From the NCBI RefSeq assembly GCF_003668045.3, contig NC_048600.1, positions 26,938,437-27,002,436 on the forward strand: a stretch of DNA of 64,000 bases, given 5' to 3'. This document shows positions 21,321 through 31,211 of this stretch, in pieces; within the stretch, counting starts at the first letter, position 1; each line of letters opens with the position of its first letter. The position numbers were made by a program, and so were the translations under genes. The notes beneath the pieces were generated by a model. The model worked only from the letters and a program-made list of their open reading frames with translations. It made no database searches and was not told the origin of the DNA. The DNA comes from Cricetulus griseus (Eukaryota; Chordata; Mammalia; Rodentia; Cricetidae).

Positions 21321-22006
21321 AAAAATAGAAAATTTAGGCAAATATCAGAATTTACAGTACTATTTTAACATTTGCAAACTTCAAGATAATACTGAACAAT
21401 TAAAACATAATAAACCAGGTAAAACCCAATAAAAGGCATGTAAAATTAGTGGATCAAATTTCAGTCGTACCTGTTCACACAATCAGAAATATCCCGATTC
21501 TTTTAGGAGCAGACTTCAGCCCTGGCTTTACCACTGACAAAAATCAAGACTGTATATGGGCCACTATTGAAAACCCTATCAACAAAGCCCTTTCAAGACT
21601 CTGCACTAACTAGAAATGGGGCAAAGTACAACTTGGGGGGAGGGGGGGACGATACTGCTTTTCAGACAAATGGGAGACTGGGCCTGGGCCAACCAGCAAG
21701 TGTCCCAAATCACACCTGTTTCCAGCCGGAGGTTCTATGAAGCAGGAGATACCCTGATCTATGGGGTCACACACACTTTGTACATGAATGACAGGAACCA
21801 GCGGGCTAATGCCTAGATTGCACAGGACTGACCTCAAAGCTGCTGAAGAAGCATTTCAATTCACTGAAGAACACAGCTTGGAAATGATATGCTAACACTA
21901 ACTTCTGAGTCACTTGCATTTTCATTAGCTGCCATCAGTGGTGAACAGAACACGGTGTTTGGTCTCTTCCCCTCGACAGTACTATGTTTGTGTACAAAGT
22001 GCCAGT

Positions 22007-22012
22007 TTTATT
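22007..22012 (-). terminator. Rrm2: Proximal poly(A) signal of Rrm2
   Basis: The minus strand reads AATAAA about 370 bases after the stop codon. It is the first canonical hexamer downstream of the coding region. Cleavage would fall about 15-25 bases further on. Confidence 0.5.
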
Positions 22013-22201
22013 TACAAACTTGTTTTAAGTAAACGCTGGAGAGTCCGCAGGCAGTGGTGAATGAGGCTGACATCTTTGGATGTTTGTTGGTGCTTTGAGG
22101 CCAAAGGTGACCACACTACTCGAAAAAGCCAAGGCCAGGATCTCCCCTAAAAATCCAAGCACCTTTTGTTTTAAACATCCTTTCTTCGTCAAGAGACAAC
22201 T

Positions 22202-22204
<3 letters not shown>

Positions 22205-22243
<39 letters not shown>
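22205..22243. repeat. A39 homopolymer (U39 in Rrm2 mRNA)
   Basis: Thirty-nine consecutive A on the plus strand, about 140 bases after the Rrm2 stop codon. No SINE body precedes it on the plus strand, so it is not an obvious SINE tail. Confidence 0.85.
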
Positions 22244-22245
<2 letters not shown>

Positions 22246-22380
22246 CCGACGACTGAGGTAGCTACACAGTTTTTAGACTGGTTAACAAATTTAATGACAA
22301 TTCATGGTGTAGCCAGTTGATTTGTTTTTTGCTGTTTTGACAAGGGGAGAAAAACAATCAGCAAAGAGCAGTCCGCTTAC

Positions 22381-22533
22381 TTAGAAGTCCGCATCCAAGG
22401 TAAAAGAATTCTCTGTTGAATTCGACATCACCCCCATCCTCTGATATTCCCCCACTCGCTTCTCAAAGAAGTTTGTCTTTCCTTCTAGTGAAATGTTTTC
22501 CATGAAGTCAAATGGATTTTCTACTTTGAAAAT
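22381..22533 (-). CDS. Rrm2: Rrm2 coding exon 10 with stop
   Basis: Fifty codons plus TAA, from [10 protein letters not shown] to the terminal FTLDADF. The last seven residues bind RRM1 in all mammalian R2 proteins and are unchanged here. The exon continues into the 3' UTR at lower coordinates. Confidence 0.97.
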   Translation of the reverse strand: MFKVENPFDFMENISLEGKTNFFEKRVGEYQRMGVMSNSTENSFTLDADF

Positions 22534-22571
22534 CTGAAAAGGAGCATCGAGACATCAATGCTGAAAACAAG

Positions 22572-22612
<41 letters not shown>

Positions 22613-25600
22613 CGAGGAAGGGAAGACCATAGAGGACACTTTACCTTGTTGAACCCCAGCTCTAGCATAAGCCTGTCTGCCACGAATTCGATATACTGCT
22701 TCATCAGAGTGCAGTTCATCCCGATGAGCTTCACAGGCAAGGCCTCCGTGAGGAACTCCTAAAGGCCGAGCAAAGCTTGAGCACCCTGAAGCCCCAGGAA
22801 CCCCCTTCCAGCAAGAGCAACCCACCCACATCACCCACCTGCTCTATCCTCACTGCGTTGGTTATTATTTCTTGTACTCTCTGCTCCGATGGCTTGTGTA
22901 CCAGGTGCTTGAACATCAGGCAGGCAAAGTCACAGTGTAAACCCTGGAAGGGAAAGTTCAAGATCACTGTGAGGCTGAAGACTCCTACTGTTCACATGTG
23001 TGGATGAAAATTGCTTTATATATCTTTGTAGTCTCATGCAATTTTTCTGGCCACACTGAGAGTATTTGGCTTGTCAAAAGGAAGCCTGGTATGGTGACAT
23101 ACACCTGGCACGATCCCCATGAGTTTACATTGTTCCAGACCAGCTAGACTACAAGACCTCCAAAACACAAAACAACAAAATTGAGGAAAAGCAGGTGGCC
23201 TGGGCATGGTGGCACAGGCCTTTAATCCTAGCACTTGGGGAAGACAGAGAAAGTCAAGTCTCTGTGAGTTCCAAACCAGCATGGCCTACAGAGTGAGTTC
23301 TAGGAGAGTTAGGGCTGTAAAGGAGAAACAGGCTGTTAACAGTTAAAAAGGTGTTAAACTGCCAATTGTGAAAGCCAAGTAGGCTATCCCAAATGAAGGC
23401 CCTCAAAGCTACCCCCTACTATAGCATAGGAACAGGCCTATACCCTCTGATAACCAAATCTTTGCTTAGGTTTCTCCACAGCTTTGAGCTCCAGTTCTCC
23501 TTAACAAGGAGGGTCAGTTAGCTTTTCGATACTCAGGAATTAGATAGTTTCAATGAGGTAAACTTGTGACTCTTAGCACACCATTCTCTAGTAAGTCTCA
23601 GGGCTCCTCATTCCACAGGGAGATAATCACCTACCCTGCCTGCTTGCCCACTGGATCCAGGGGTGGTGGGGTGCCAGCCCCTGTCTTTCCTCAATCTACT
23701 TCAAGCACCTACAGGAGCCTTAGGTCATCAGAGGCCTTACCAATTAACTTGGCAGTACAAAGACATACAAAGGATTGCTTATGATATCCTAAAAATCCTA
23801 TTCAGAGATCTCAGCTTTTGCATTCAAGCCTACAGGACAATAGGAATATGTGTACTAATTATGGGTAGTTTCAATACATCACTTAAGGTATTTTCTTCCT
23901 TGCTGAGTATATGGCATGATTGAGCTCACATTAAATGTGGTGGATATGGGGCTGGGAATGTGGCTCAGTGGCACAATAATTGCCTAGCAAGCATGAGACC
24001 CTGGGTTGGATTTCCAAGGCTTGACATGGCTCAGCAGTCTCGAGGAGCATTTACTGCTCTTGCAAAGGAGCCTGGCTCAGTTCCCACCACCTACACGGAG
24101 GCTCACAACCATATGTAACTCCAGTTGGGCATCCCACATCCCCCTTTGTCTTCTGCAGGCAAAATACTCACACATAAGGAATGCATCCTTTGAAATGGCT
24201 ACGCCTTCTTAAGCCCCTGTCAGTAGATACAAGAGCACATAGCTAGGAGCCGAGGACCAGTTATTTTAGACTCACCTCGTCTCTGCTAATGAGCTCATTG
24301 GAAAAGGTGAGGCCGGGCATCAGTCCCCGCTTCTTGAGCCAGAATATTGATGCAAAAGAACCAGAGAAGAAGATCCCCTCCACGGCAGCAAAGGCCACAA
24401 CGCGCTCTCCTATAGGGCAAGAGGCAACACCAAAATGTTCCTAGTGAGAGCTTGGTATTCTTAGTGTGGGCCAACAACCCAGTGACATTACTTGGACAAG
24501 CAAAATCAAGCCCGGGGCTTTAGGAGAAAACAAAGTGTCCTTACCATATGTAGCCTCTTTGTCCCCAATCCAACGCAAGGCCCAGTCAGCCTTCTTTTTC
24601 ACACAAGGCATTGTTTCAATAGCATTGAAGAGATATTCCCTGCAGGCAGAAGTAAAGCATGAACTATGATGCCACAGACCCCTGGCATCACAATCGTGCT
24701 CTATATACATATACACCAGCACGCCAGAAGAGGGCATCTCAGATCCCACTATAGATGGTTGTGAGCCACCATGTGGTTGCTTGGAATTGAACTCAGGACT
24801 TCTTTTTTTTTTTTCTTCCTTTTTTAAAGATTTTATTATGTATACAACATTCTGCTTCCATGTATTATCTGCACAGCAGAAGGCACCAGATCTCATAACG
24901 AATGGTTGTGAGCCACCATGTGGTTGCTGGGAATTGAACTCAGGACCTCTGGAAGAGCAGTCAGTGCTCTTAACCTCTGAGCCATCTCTCCAGCCCAGAA
25001 GCCATGTTTTAAAATTATTTTTATGTATGAGTGTTATACCTGAATATGCCTTTGAACCATATGCATGCAGTACCTAGAGTCCAGAAGAGGGCATCGTATC
25101 TCCCTGTAACAGGAGTTAACAGTTGTGAGCTGCCCCAAACCCTGCTGCTTGGGGGCTAGGAACCAAAACTAGGTCATTTGATTGAAAGCCACTAGTGTTC
25201 TTAACCATTGAGTCATCTCTCCAGGCCCTGGTTTGTTTGGTTTTAGAGGCAGTATCTCATCTGGCTAGCTTTTGTACCCTTGGCAATGCTAGGGCTGGTC
25301 TCTGGGATTACAGGCATGAGTTACCACACACTGGATCTTATTTCAATGAATAACTAATAAAGTGCCCTTTGCTTTAGGCAATCATGACTAAGGGCACTGG
25401 AAATATCTAAGCGTACCACATGGATACTCACCTCTCTTTGGAATCTTTAATATAAGTGTCAATAAGGAGACTGTACATCTCAGAATGTATGTTTTCCATG
25501 GCAATTTGGAAGCCATAGAAACAGCGGGCCTCTGTAACTTGAACTTCTTGGCTAAATCGCTCCACCTAGTGGTAATAAAATAAACCAAAGTTAAACCTGA

Positions 25601-27706
25601 AATACTACTAGTTGCATCATATTCTTCCCCTTTGAGCTTGCTAAAATTAATCCCAGCCCTCAGGCACCAGCAAGCAGAAATCTCTGCATATGAAGCCATT
25701 TTAGTCTACTTACTGAGTTCTAGGCCAGCCAGGATTAGTGAGAATTTATTTCAAAAATATAAGTAAAACAAAAAACAGGTTTGCTCCTATATATTGTAGT
25801 ACAGTTCTTCATGATTCTGCAATAAAGTTCATTCTTTTATGTCATATATTCAATTTGCCATCAGGAAATACATAACTCCTATTTTTCTGGGTTTTTAACA
25901 AACTGTTAATTTTGTTTTTTGAGACAGAGTTTCTCTGTGTAATAGTCCTGGCTGTCCTGGAACTCATTCTGTAGACCAGACTGGCCTTGAATTCAGAGAT
26001 CTGCCTGCCTCTGGGCATGCACCACTACTGCCCAGGCTAAAACTGTTTAATGTGCAGTGTTTTGCTTGCATATATGTCCATGCACCAGATCCAGTGAAAA
26101 TTGAATTAAAGTGCTCTTAACCTCTGGGCTCCGCAGGGCTTAACATTTTATTATTTGCTCATTCTCTTTTAGTTAATCCACTTATAAAGAAATATGCAAC
26201 CCAATTATTATAGAAAGTCACAAAAAAAGATAAGTGGTAGGTACAAAGAAAAAACCACTGCAACTTAACAGGAAAAACTACGATAAATATTAACATACAC
26301 ATTCACAGTTCTTTAAGATTATTTTATTTGTGTCTGCCTTTACTTGGGTATGCGCATGTACAGGCAAGTCCCAAGGCCAATGGGAGTTGTCAGATGCCCT
26401 GGAGCTGGAGCCCCAAGCAAATGTGAAGCCACCCAATATGGATACTCGTAACAAGCAGGAAGTGTGTTTAACCTCTTAGCAGAGCCACCTCTCCAGCCTC
26501 CATTCACAGCATAAGATAAAAATCACACACTCATCTTTAAGTGAATTACAGGTATGTCTCACAAACTCACCAAGTTTTCATTGACTATGCCGTCACTGGC
26601 CGCAAAGAAAGCCAGAACATGAGATATAAAATGTCTCTCATCAGGTTTCAGAGCTTCCCAGTGCTGAATATCTTTGGAAAGGTCCACCTGAAGTTTAAAA
26701 GTTTACAATTTTACCAGGTATGCAGAAGTTCCTCTCTCCACACGCTCGCCTGCCCGCGCGCGCGCACATCCACACACACAGGCACGTGCACGCAAGCACG
26801 CACACAACTCTTAAAACTTAAGTCCCCTACACCTTTCCTCACATCCAGAATTCCCTCTGCTCATGAAAAGACCGACACCTCTGTGAGCAACCAACCATTC
26901 CCAAGCATCTCAGCTAGGATGGCCAAGCAGGAACCTTCTGATACACCAAGTCCATGAAGGATTACCTCCTCAGCGGTCCAGAAGGAGGCCTCAGCTTTTT
27001 TGTACATCTTCCAGATGTCATGGTATTCGATGGGAAAGACAACGAAGCGGCGGGGATTTTCTCTCAATAACGGCTCATCCTCAACGCTGGGGTTAGTAGA
27101 TACTTTACTCTCCTGCAGGGTGAGAAAAAACCACCATCCTTCTCAAAAATGCCAGGTGAACCACAGGAACGTGCTAGTGTCTCTCATCAGATCAAGTACT
27201 TTTCAATGTCTGGCAGTTTCGCTGTCACAACCCGTGCTATTGTTACTCTCCTAACAGGGAGACCGACCCAGGGAGGACATTCTAAGGAGATACTTTGGCG
27301 GGAAACAGAGGCAGACAGCTGGGACAATGCGGCTTTGGCGCCAACGGCGGGCGCCCTCTGTTGGCAGATCCGGAGACACCCACCTCCGCCTCACACGGGC
27401 CACTCACCGGTTCGGCGACGTCTTGGAGGATTCTCCTCGCCACCTTGCTGGCCAGGACGCGGGTCCCGCTGAGGCTCGGGGGCTGCAGGGACACAGGCGT
27501 GCATGAGCGGAGGTGGGAGCCCTGCACCCTCCTCCCGGGTCCGGAAACCCACACCTTGCCAGATGCTGCGCCCCCCGAGCAACCCGAACCCAGGGCCGCA
27601 CGCTCACCGTGTTCTCCTTGTCAGCCAGGCTGAGTCGCTTCAGCGGCGACACCTGCAGCTGCTGCTGGTCGGTGATGGTGGCGAGCGGGACGCGGACGGA
27701 GAACAT
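22381..27706 (-). CDS. Rrm2: Ribonucleoside-diphosphate reductase subunit M2, ten coding exons
   Basis: This gene encodes the small (R2) subunit of class Ia ribonucleotide reductase, which carries the di-iron tyrosyl radical used by the RRM1 large subunit to turn ribonucleoside diphosphates into deoxyribonucleotides in the cytosol during S phase. The coding exons on the minus strand are 27706-27608, 27482-27408, 27112-26966, 26687-26571, 25565-25432, 24639-24545, 24409-24276, 22943-22839, 22758-22645 and 22533-22381. All introns have GT-AG ends and phases agree, giving 390 codons, the length I recall for mouse Rrm2. Iron ligands Asp139, Glu170, His173, Glu233, Glu267 and His270 and radical Tyr177 all fall at the expected numbers. 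A KEN degradation box is at residues 30-32, followed by Thr33-Pro, the known CDK/cyclin F control site. The C terminus ends FTLDADF, the peptide that docks on RRM1. The ATG is the first one after the TTTAAA motif. The paralogue Rrm2b is excluded by the KEN-containing N terminus. The gene looks intact and functional. Confidence 0.98.
22573..22609. repeat. (CA)n in Rrm2 intron 9
   Basis: About 18 CA units fill a third of a 111-bp intron, midway between donor and acceptor. Confidence 0.93.
22645..22758 (-). CDS. Rrm2: Rrm2 coding exon 9
   Basis: Thirty-eight codons beginning [10 protein letters not shown] and ending MLELGFNK, with acceptor CTTTAG and donor GTAAAG. It is separated from exon 8 by only 80 bp and from exon 10 by 111 bp. 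Confidence 0.97.
22839..22943 (-). CDS. Rrm2: Rrm2 coding exon 8
   Basis: Thirty-five codons beginning [10 protein letters not shown] and ending VRIEQ. His270, the last iron ligand, is the third residue. It follows the longest intron (1,332 bp), which contains B1, ID and B3-like SINEs. The donor is GTGGGT. Confidence 0.97.
23200..23335 (+). mobile_element. B1 SINE in Rrm2 intron 7
   Basis: CCTGGGCATGGTGGCACAGG to GAGTTAGGGCTGTAAAGGAG, antisense to the gene. Confidence 0.75.
23945..24180 (+). mobile_element. ID element followed by B3-like SINE in Rrm2 intron 7
   Basis: GGGGCTGGGAATGTGGCTCA to GGGTTGGATTTCCAAGG is ID. ACTGCTCTTGCAAAGGAGCC to GTTGGGCATCCCACATCC is B3-like. Confidence 0.6.
24276..24409 (-). 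CDS. Rrm2: Rrm2 coding exon 7
   Basis: This 134-nt exon encodes [11 protein letters not shown]... to SNELISRDE. It holds iron ligands Glu233 and Glu267, the latter as the last codon. The acceptor is CTATAG and the donor GTGAGT. Confidence 0.97.
24545..24639 (-). CDS. Rrm2: Rrm2 coding exon 6
   Basis: This 95-nt exon completes Arg191, encodes [18 protein letters not shown] and on to EATY, and ends with the first base of Gly223. The acceptor is CTGCAG and the donor GTAAGG. Confidence 0.97.
24690..25000 (-). mobile_element. Two nested antisense B2 SINEs in Rrm2 intron 5
   Basis: A full B2 (24804-24998, ending GAGCCATCTCTCCAGCCC) has inserted into an older B2 (24690-24803). Both have the text GGTTGTGAGCCACCATGTGG. 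In the transcript they lie in sense orientation relative to the minus-strand gene. Confidence 0.8.
25012..25230 (-). mobile_element. B3-like SINE in Rrm2 intron 5
   Basis: ATGTATGAGTGTTATACCTG to GAGTCATCTCTCCAGGCC. Confidence 0.6.
25432..25565 (-). CDS. Rrm2: Rrm2 coding exon 5
   Basis: This 134-nt exon encodes VERFSQEVQ... to YIKDSKE plus two bases of Arg191. It carries iron ligands Glu170 and His173 and the radical tyrosine Tyr177. Residue 188 is Ser where I recall Pro in mouse and human (DPKER). The donor is GTGAGT. Confidence 0.97.
25900..26040 (-). mobile_element. B1 SINE in Rrm2 intron 4
   Basis: TTTTGAGACAGAGTTTCTCT to GCACCACTACTGCCCAGGC, with a short internal deletion. Confidence 0.75.
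26310..26502 (-). mobile_element. B3-like SINE in Rrm2 intron 4
   Basis: The text starts near TTTTATTTGTGTCTGCCTTT and ends AGAGCCACCTCTCCAGCCTC. Confidence 0.5.
26571..26687 (-). CDS. Rrm2: Rrm2 coding exon 4
   Basis: Thirty-nine codons ([10 protein letters not shown]... to NENL). It contains Asp139, the first iron ligand, in the FFAASDGIV motif. The acceptor is TTCAG and the donor GTGAGT. Confidence 0.97.
26754..26806. repeat. Alternating CG/CA tract in Rrm2 intron 3
   Basis: CCCGCGCGCGCGCACATCCA followed by CACACACAGGCACGTGCACG. Alternating purine-pyrimidine, Z-DNA-capable. Confidence 0.7.
26966..27112 (-). CDS. Rrm2: Rrm2 coding exon 3
   Basis: Forty-nine codons from [16 protein letters not shown] to ASFWTAEE. 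The second half ([17 protein letters not shown]) starts the conserved R2 fold. The acceptor is CTGCAG and the donor GTAATC, a slightly weaker 5' splice site than its neighbours. Confidence 0.97.
27408..27482 (-). CDS. Rrm2: Rrm2 coding exon 2
   Basis: Twenty-five codons, starting [13 protein letters not shown] and ending DVAEP, follow a CTGCAG acceptor after a 125-bp intron. The donor is GTGAGT. This is part of the poorly conserved N-terminal tail of R2. Confidence 0.96.
27608..27706 (-). CDS. Rrm2: Rrm2 coding exon 1
   Basis: The exon encodes 33 residues beginning [10 protein letters not shown] and ending DKENT. The 5' splice site GTGAGCG follows the ACG codon of Thr33, so the phosphorylated Thr33 and the following proline are on different exons. 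The KEN box (30-32) that marks RRM2 for APC/C-Cdh1 destruction is in this exon. Confidence 0.97.
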
Positions 27707-27905
27707 GACGAGTGAGAGCAGCGGCCGAGGCGAAGGTCAAGCGCAGCAGCTGGAACCGGGAGCACCGGTGACTGCCAGCTCGGCACCCTTTAAAAGGCCC
27801 GCGGGCAGCGCGCGCACGAGGGCGTGGTCGACGCTAGGTCCACCCACCAGCGCTTCCCATTGGTCGCTGCTAGCCCCACCGGCGTGCGGGCGCGGGAAAT
27901 TTGAG
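27707..27905 (-). promoter_or_regulatory. Rrm2: Rrm2 core promoter: E2F, CCAAT and TATA-like motifs
   Basis: Read on the minus strand, the region has TTTCCCGC (27899-27892), an E2F-type site, then CCAAT (27863-27859), an NF-Y site, then TTTAAA (27794-27789) about 85 bases before the ATG. A start near 27,760 would give a 5' UTR of about 55 bases. E2F and NF-Y control of RRM2 in S phase is established in mouse and human. The order and spacing here are seen directly; the start site is inferred. Confidence 0.75.
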
Positions 27906-28130
27906 TCTCGCCCCGGGCCTTCCGCACAAAAGCTCTGCTAGGAGTCTGCGCCGTCCCTGGGGCGTGGGGCGCGCGGGCGCTCGCGGGGCCGGAACCGTTT
28001 GGGGCTGCAAGAGGCTTGCCCATTAGAGAGCACAGGGGCGTTGTCACTGAGGTCGGTGCCTTGGCTGGCCAAAAGCTGCCTTGACTGTCTTTGCGTCCCT
28101 AGGATCTGGGCGCGAGCAGTCTTGGGAGGG

Positions 28131-29199
28131 AGGAGCTGCCGAGCCCCGCAATTCCATTCCTGGTTTCTTAAAGATTCGGGGTCCCCCAGTCATGAGACTG
28201 TAGAATTAGCAGTGTGGAGGTCCATAAACAAGGGTTCCCATAAAAAGGAGTTGCAAGCCTTCAAACTCACTAAAGGGGCACGGAGGCGGCCTATGGGTGT
28301 AGTGTCAGCCCGTGTCTCACTGATTTTAAAAGTTGCAAGCCGAACCAAAAAATAAATAAATAAATAAAATTCCAGAACTTTCAGAGGATGATAACGAGTC
28401 ATACGTTCGTTTTACGACTTCCTGGGCTGAGTCCAGGAGTCAGAAGACGAATTTGAAAAATTCCTGTGGTGAGGGTGGAGACAGGAACTCCCGTTTTCAT
28501 CTGGTTTTGTAGCTGGCTTTCTAACTTGCCCTGGGGAGGGGAACCAAGATACCAGAAATTAGTGGAGAAACGCTGAGATCCCGGGAAGAGAAGTGGAACC
28601 TGGGGATGTTCCCACTGCGGACACCCTCGGGGGTGAGGGAGGCTCCTTCTGCTTGCGTCACTAGTTCTCCAACTGCATATGTGGTTAAAAAGTCACTGAA
28701 CACAAAGTGGCAGCGCAAACTTCAAGTAGGCAGTTCTGTTACTGCCTTCCCCACCGGCTGCTCTCTCTGTAGCTACTACTAAGATATAAATACAATAGAA
28801 CAAATGGCAGACGTTGTCAGTTATACAAACACACGCGCCAGTATCCATCCCCAAAACAATTGGTTTCCCCAGCCCCCCTTTAAAACCACCTTAGTATCCT
28901 AGACTGGCCTCAAACTCCACTTAAAGTTCAGGGTGACCTTGAACCAATGTTCCTGCCTCCCCCCTCCCAAGTGCCAGGATCACAGGCCAGCATCCACCAC
29001 CAAGCAATTTATATGGTGCTGGAGACAAACCCTAGGACTTCTTCCAGGGTAAGCCAACTGGGCCATTATCGACATTTTTGTTAATGATCTGGTGCCATTA
29101 TCACCTCTAGCAAATATGTATATAAATATATGCGTATATATATTTCATATTCTACTTTTCAGTTATCAGTATCTGAGGGCCGCCTTTGGTTGCTCTAAC
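28131..29199. other. Rrm2 upstream intergenic DNA
   Basis: No gene is seen. Near 28,880-29,010 a diverged antisense B1/B4 (GACTGGCCTCAAACTCCAC) is recognisable. (AAAT)n at 28,349-28,367 and a TATA-rich run at 29,117-29,146 are present. Confidence 0.45.
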
Positions 29200-29560
29200 T
29201 CCTGGTGTCCTCGGCACAAATGAGGTCCTGACTAGTAAAATAACACCCATCCATTGAAGAAAGAGGGAGGGGGAAGGTCGCCGCCATTCTCTCCTCCCAG
29301 ATGGCAATCTCGCAGAGCCTCTTCCTCCCGCCGAGCGGGCTGAGCTAAGTGGACAGCCCCGCCTCTGCTTCCCCGCGCCCGGACTTGTCAGCAGCTGCGC
29401 GCTTTTGCATCTGGCGCCAGTTTTGACCTCGGCTACGTGATTGGTCGGCTCCGCTTCAATCAACGTCACAAGTCCCACCCACCCCTCAGTCCTCGCTCCG
29501 GGGTCACTCCAGGAGCTGGGCACGTCAGCGTTAAGGCGACCGGAGGTGGGGAAAGGGAGT
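29200..29560. promoter_or_regulatory. GC-rich promoter-like block 1.5 kb upstream of Rrm2
   Basis: This intergenic segment is CpG-rich in an otherwise AT-rich setting. It contains ATTGG (29440-29444, an inverted CCAAT box), CGTCA CRE half-sites near 29464 and 29523, GCGCGC and GGCGCC runs. The combination is typical of a housekeeping-type promoter or CpG enhancer. It could start an unannotated transcript or an alternative Rrm2 first exon. No coding exon is recognised. Confidence 0.45.
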
Positions 29561-29955
29561 CTGGTGAGATTGAGTGCTTCCTGCAAACCCACACAGCAGT
29601 CTGCATCAGACTGACAAAAACGCAGGCACAGCACCCACAGCCCCTGCACAGCCGTACCAGGTCATGCACATTTTTAATCCAGATGGAAAGGGAAAATAGT
29701 ATTTTTAGGCCTGTTTTATAGGTAAGGAAATAAAGGCCAGAGAGCCATGGAAACGACCCAAGGCCCCACAGCATTTTGAGTCGCACCACTAGACCCTCTC
29801 TGACTCCTATTGTTGTTGTTGTTGTTTGGAAATTTATTTTGTGTGAGATGTGGAACCCACTAGTGTGAAAGTCAGAGGCTAACTTGTTGGATCTCTCCTA
29901 TTCTGCAGGATGGAACTCATGAAGGTAGGCTTGGCTGTTGAGCTATCTTGCCAGA

Positions 29956-29998
29956 CGCGCATGCGCGCGCGCGCGCGCGCGCGCACACACACACACAC
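29956..29998. repeat. (CG)n(CA)n alternating tract
   Basis: GACGCGCATGCGCGCGCGCG continues into CACACACACACAC. Fully alternating purine-pyrimidine, a strong Z-DNA former. Confidence 0.9.
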
Positions 29999-30149
29999 TT
30001 GTTAGGAACGTTCCCAACATAGAGAAAAAGTGAGCAGCCCTGGATGTCAACGTGCTTTTAATCCCAGCATTTAGTACTACATAAAGAGACCCTGTCCCCA
30101 CCACCCCCAAAAAATAGAAAAAAGAAAGCAAGAAAAAAAACGAACTCTG

Positions 30150-30350
30150 GGGGCCGGGGGCAGTGGTGGCACATGCCTTTGGTCCCAGCACTCGGGAGGC
30201 AGAGGCAGGCAGATCTCTGTGAGTACAAGGCCAGCCTGGCCTACACAGTCCAGGACAGCCAGGACTATTTTCACAAAGAAATCCTGTCTCGAAAAACCAA
30301 CCAACTAACCAGCCAACCAAGTAACTAACCAAACAAACAAACAAAAACCC
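30150..30350 (+). mobile_element. B1 SINE with (CAAA/CCAA)n tail
   Basis: GGGGGCAGTGGTGGCACATG to AAATCCTGTCTCGAAAAACC, followed by an expanded CCAACCAAC/AAACAAAC tail. Confidence 0.85.
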
Positions 30351-30514
30351 TGGGTTCACCCACCAGTGCTATTTGCTGTTTGCCTTCCCCTCTTCTGGGC
30401 ATGTGTGAAGTTCCTTGTTTTCTTCGGAGCCCTTGAAAGTGACTTGTGCCTGAATTGGTGCCACTTGCTCTTAATGCCAGCAACATTGGTTTTATTAGGA
30501 ACAGTGAAAGTGAA

Positions 30515-30660
30515 CTGGGGGAGATGGCCCACACCTTTAATCCCAGTGCTTGGAGGCAGAAGCAGGTGGATCTCTGTCATTTAAAAGCCAGCCTGGTCTA
30601 CAGAGCGAGCTCCAAGCTAACTTAGGCTACGTAGTGAGACCTGATCTCTAAATAAATCAG
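30515..30660 (+). mobile_element. B1 SINE
   Basis: GGGGGAGATGGCCCACACCT to GAGACCTGATCTCTAAATAA. Confidence 0.75.
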
Positions 30661-30677
30661 TAAGTAAGAAAGAATTT

Positions 30678-30840
30678 AGGGAGTTGGAAAGCTGGCTCAG
30701 TGGTTATGAGTACTTGCTGCTCTCTCAGAGGACATGTGTTCGGTTCCCATCACCCACATGGTGGCTCACAACCATCTGAAACTCTAGTTCCAGGGGATTC
30801 GACATCCTTTTCTAACCTCCCAGGGCACCATCATGCATGA
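30678..30840 (+). mobile_element. B3-like SINE
   Basis: GGGAGTTGGAAAGCTGGCTC to CCTTTTCTAACCTCCCAGGG. Confidence 0.65.
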
Positions 30841-31211
30841 TTAAGGTAATAGTTCATTGCCAAAGTGACTAACGGTGAGAGTGGCTTCAGTCCAAGGCTG
30901 GACATTTAGATGTGCTTGCAGAAGTACTTTTTGTGCAAGGTTGAGGTGGCCCCTGCAAGCCTGTGTTTCTGGCAGCACATACTGTGAAGGACAATCCCTT
31001 CCTTCATAGCCTTCTGCCTTTATGTATTGGTGAGGCTGACACAGCAACTCCAGTTTGATCTTGGCACCTTACGTTTTTCTCACTACTGAAAATGAGATTA
31101 TACTGTGAATTGTTAATTTTCTTGGGTATAGACATAGCATTGTGATGATGGAGAATAGCTTTAATTTTAGAATCAATCTTTTGCTGAATAGTAAGGGGGT
31201 ACCATCTACAA

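Larger units (their letters stand above)
20780..22380 (-). other. Rrm2: Rrm2 3' untranslated region (extent inferred)
   Basis: The region after the Rrm2 stop has no competing gene and carries two AATAAA signals on the minus strand, so shorter and longer 3' UTRs of about 0.4 and 1.6 kb are possible. In mRNA sense it contains a 39-base U tract (22243-22205) and, only in the long form, an antisense B1/B4-like SINE near 21190-21320. The distal limit is an inference from the second poly(A) signal. Confidence 0.5.
27280..28130. promoter_or_regulatory. CpG island over Rrm2 promoter and first exons
   Basis: GC content and CpG frequency rise sharply compared with flanking DNA, spanning exons 1-2, the promoter and about 250 bp upstream. 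This fits a constitutively unmethylated promoter. Boundaries are by eye. Confidence 0.7.

Noticed and set aside
27513..27941. 142-residue plus-strand frame across Rrm2 exon 1 and promoter
   Set aside because: It is a GC-rich shadow of the minus-strand gene with no family resemblance.
29152..29649. 165-residue minus-strand frame over the upstream CpG block
   Set aside because: Long frames are expected by chance in GC-rich DNA. No conserved motif or splice support was seen.
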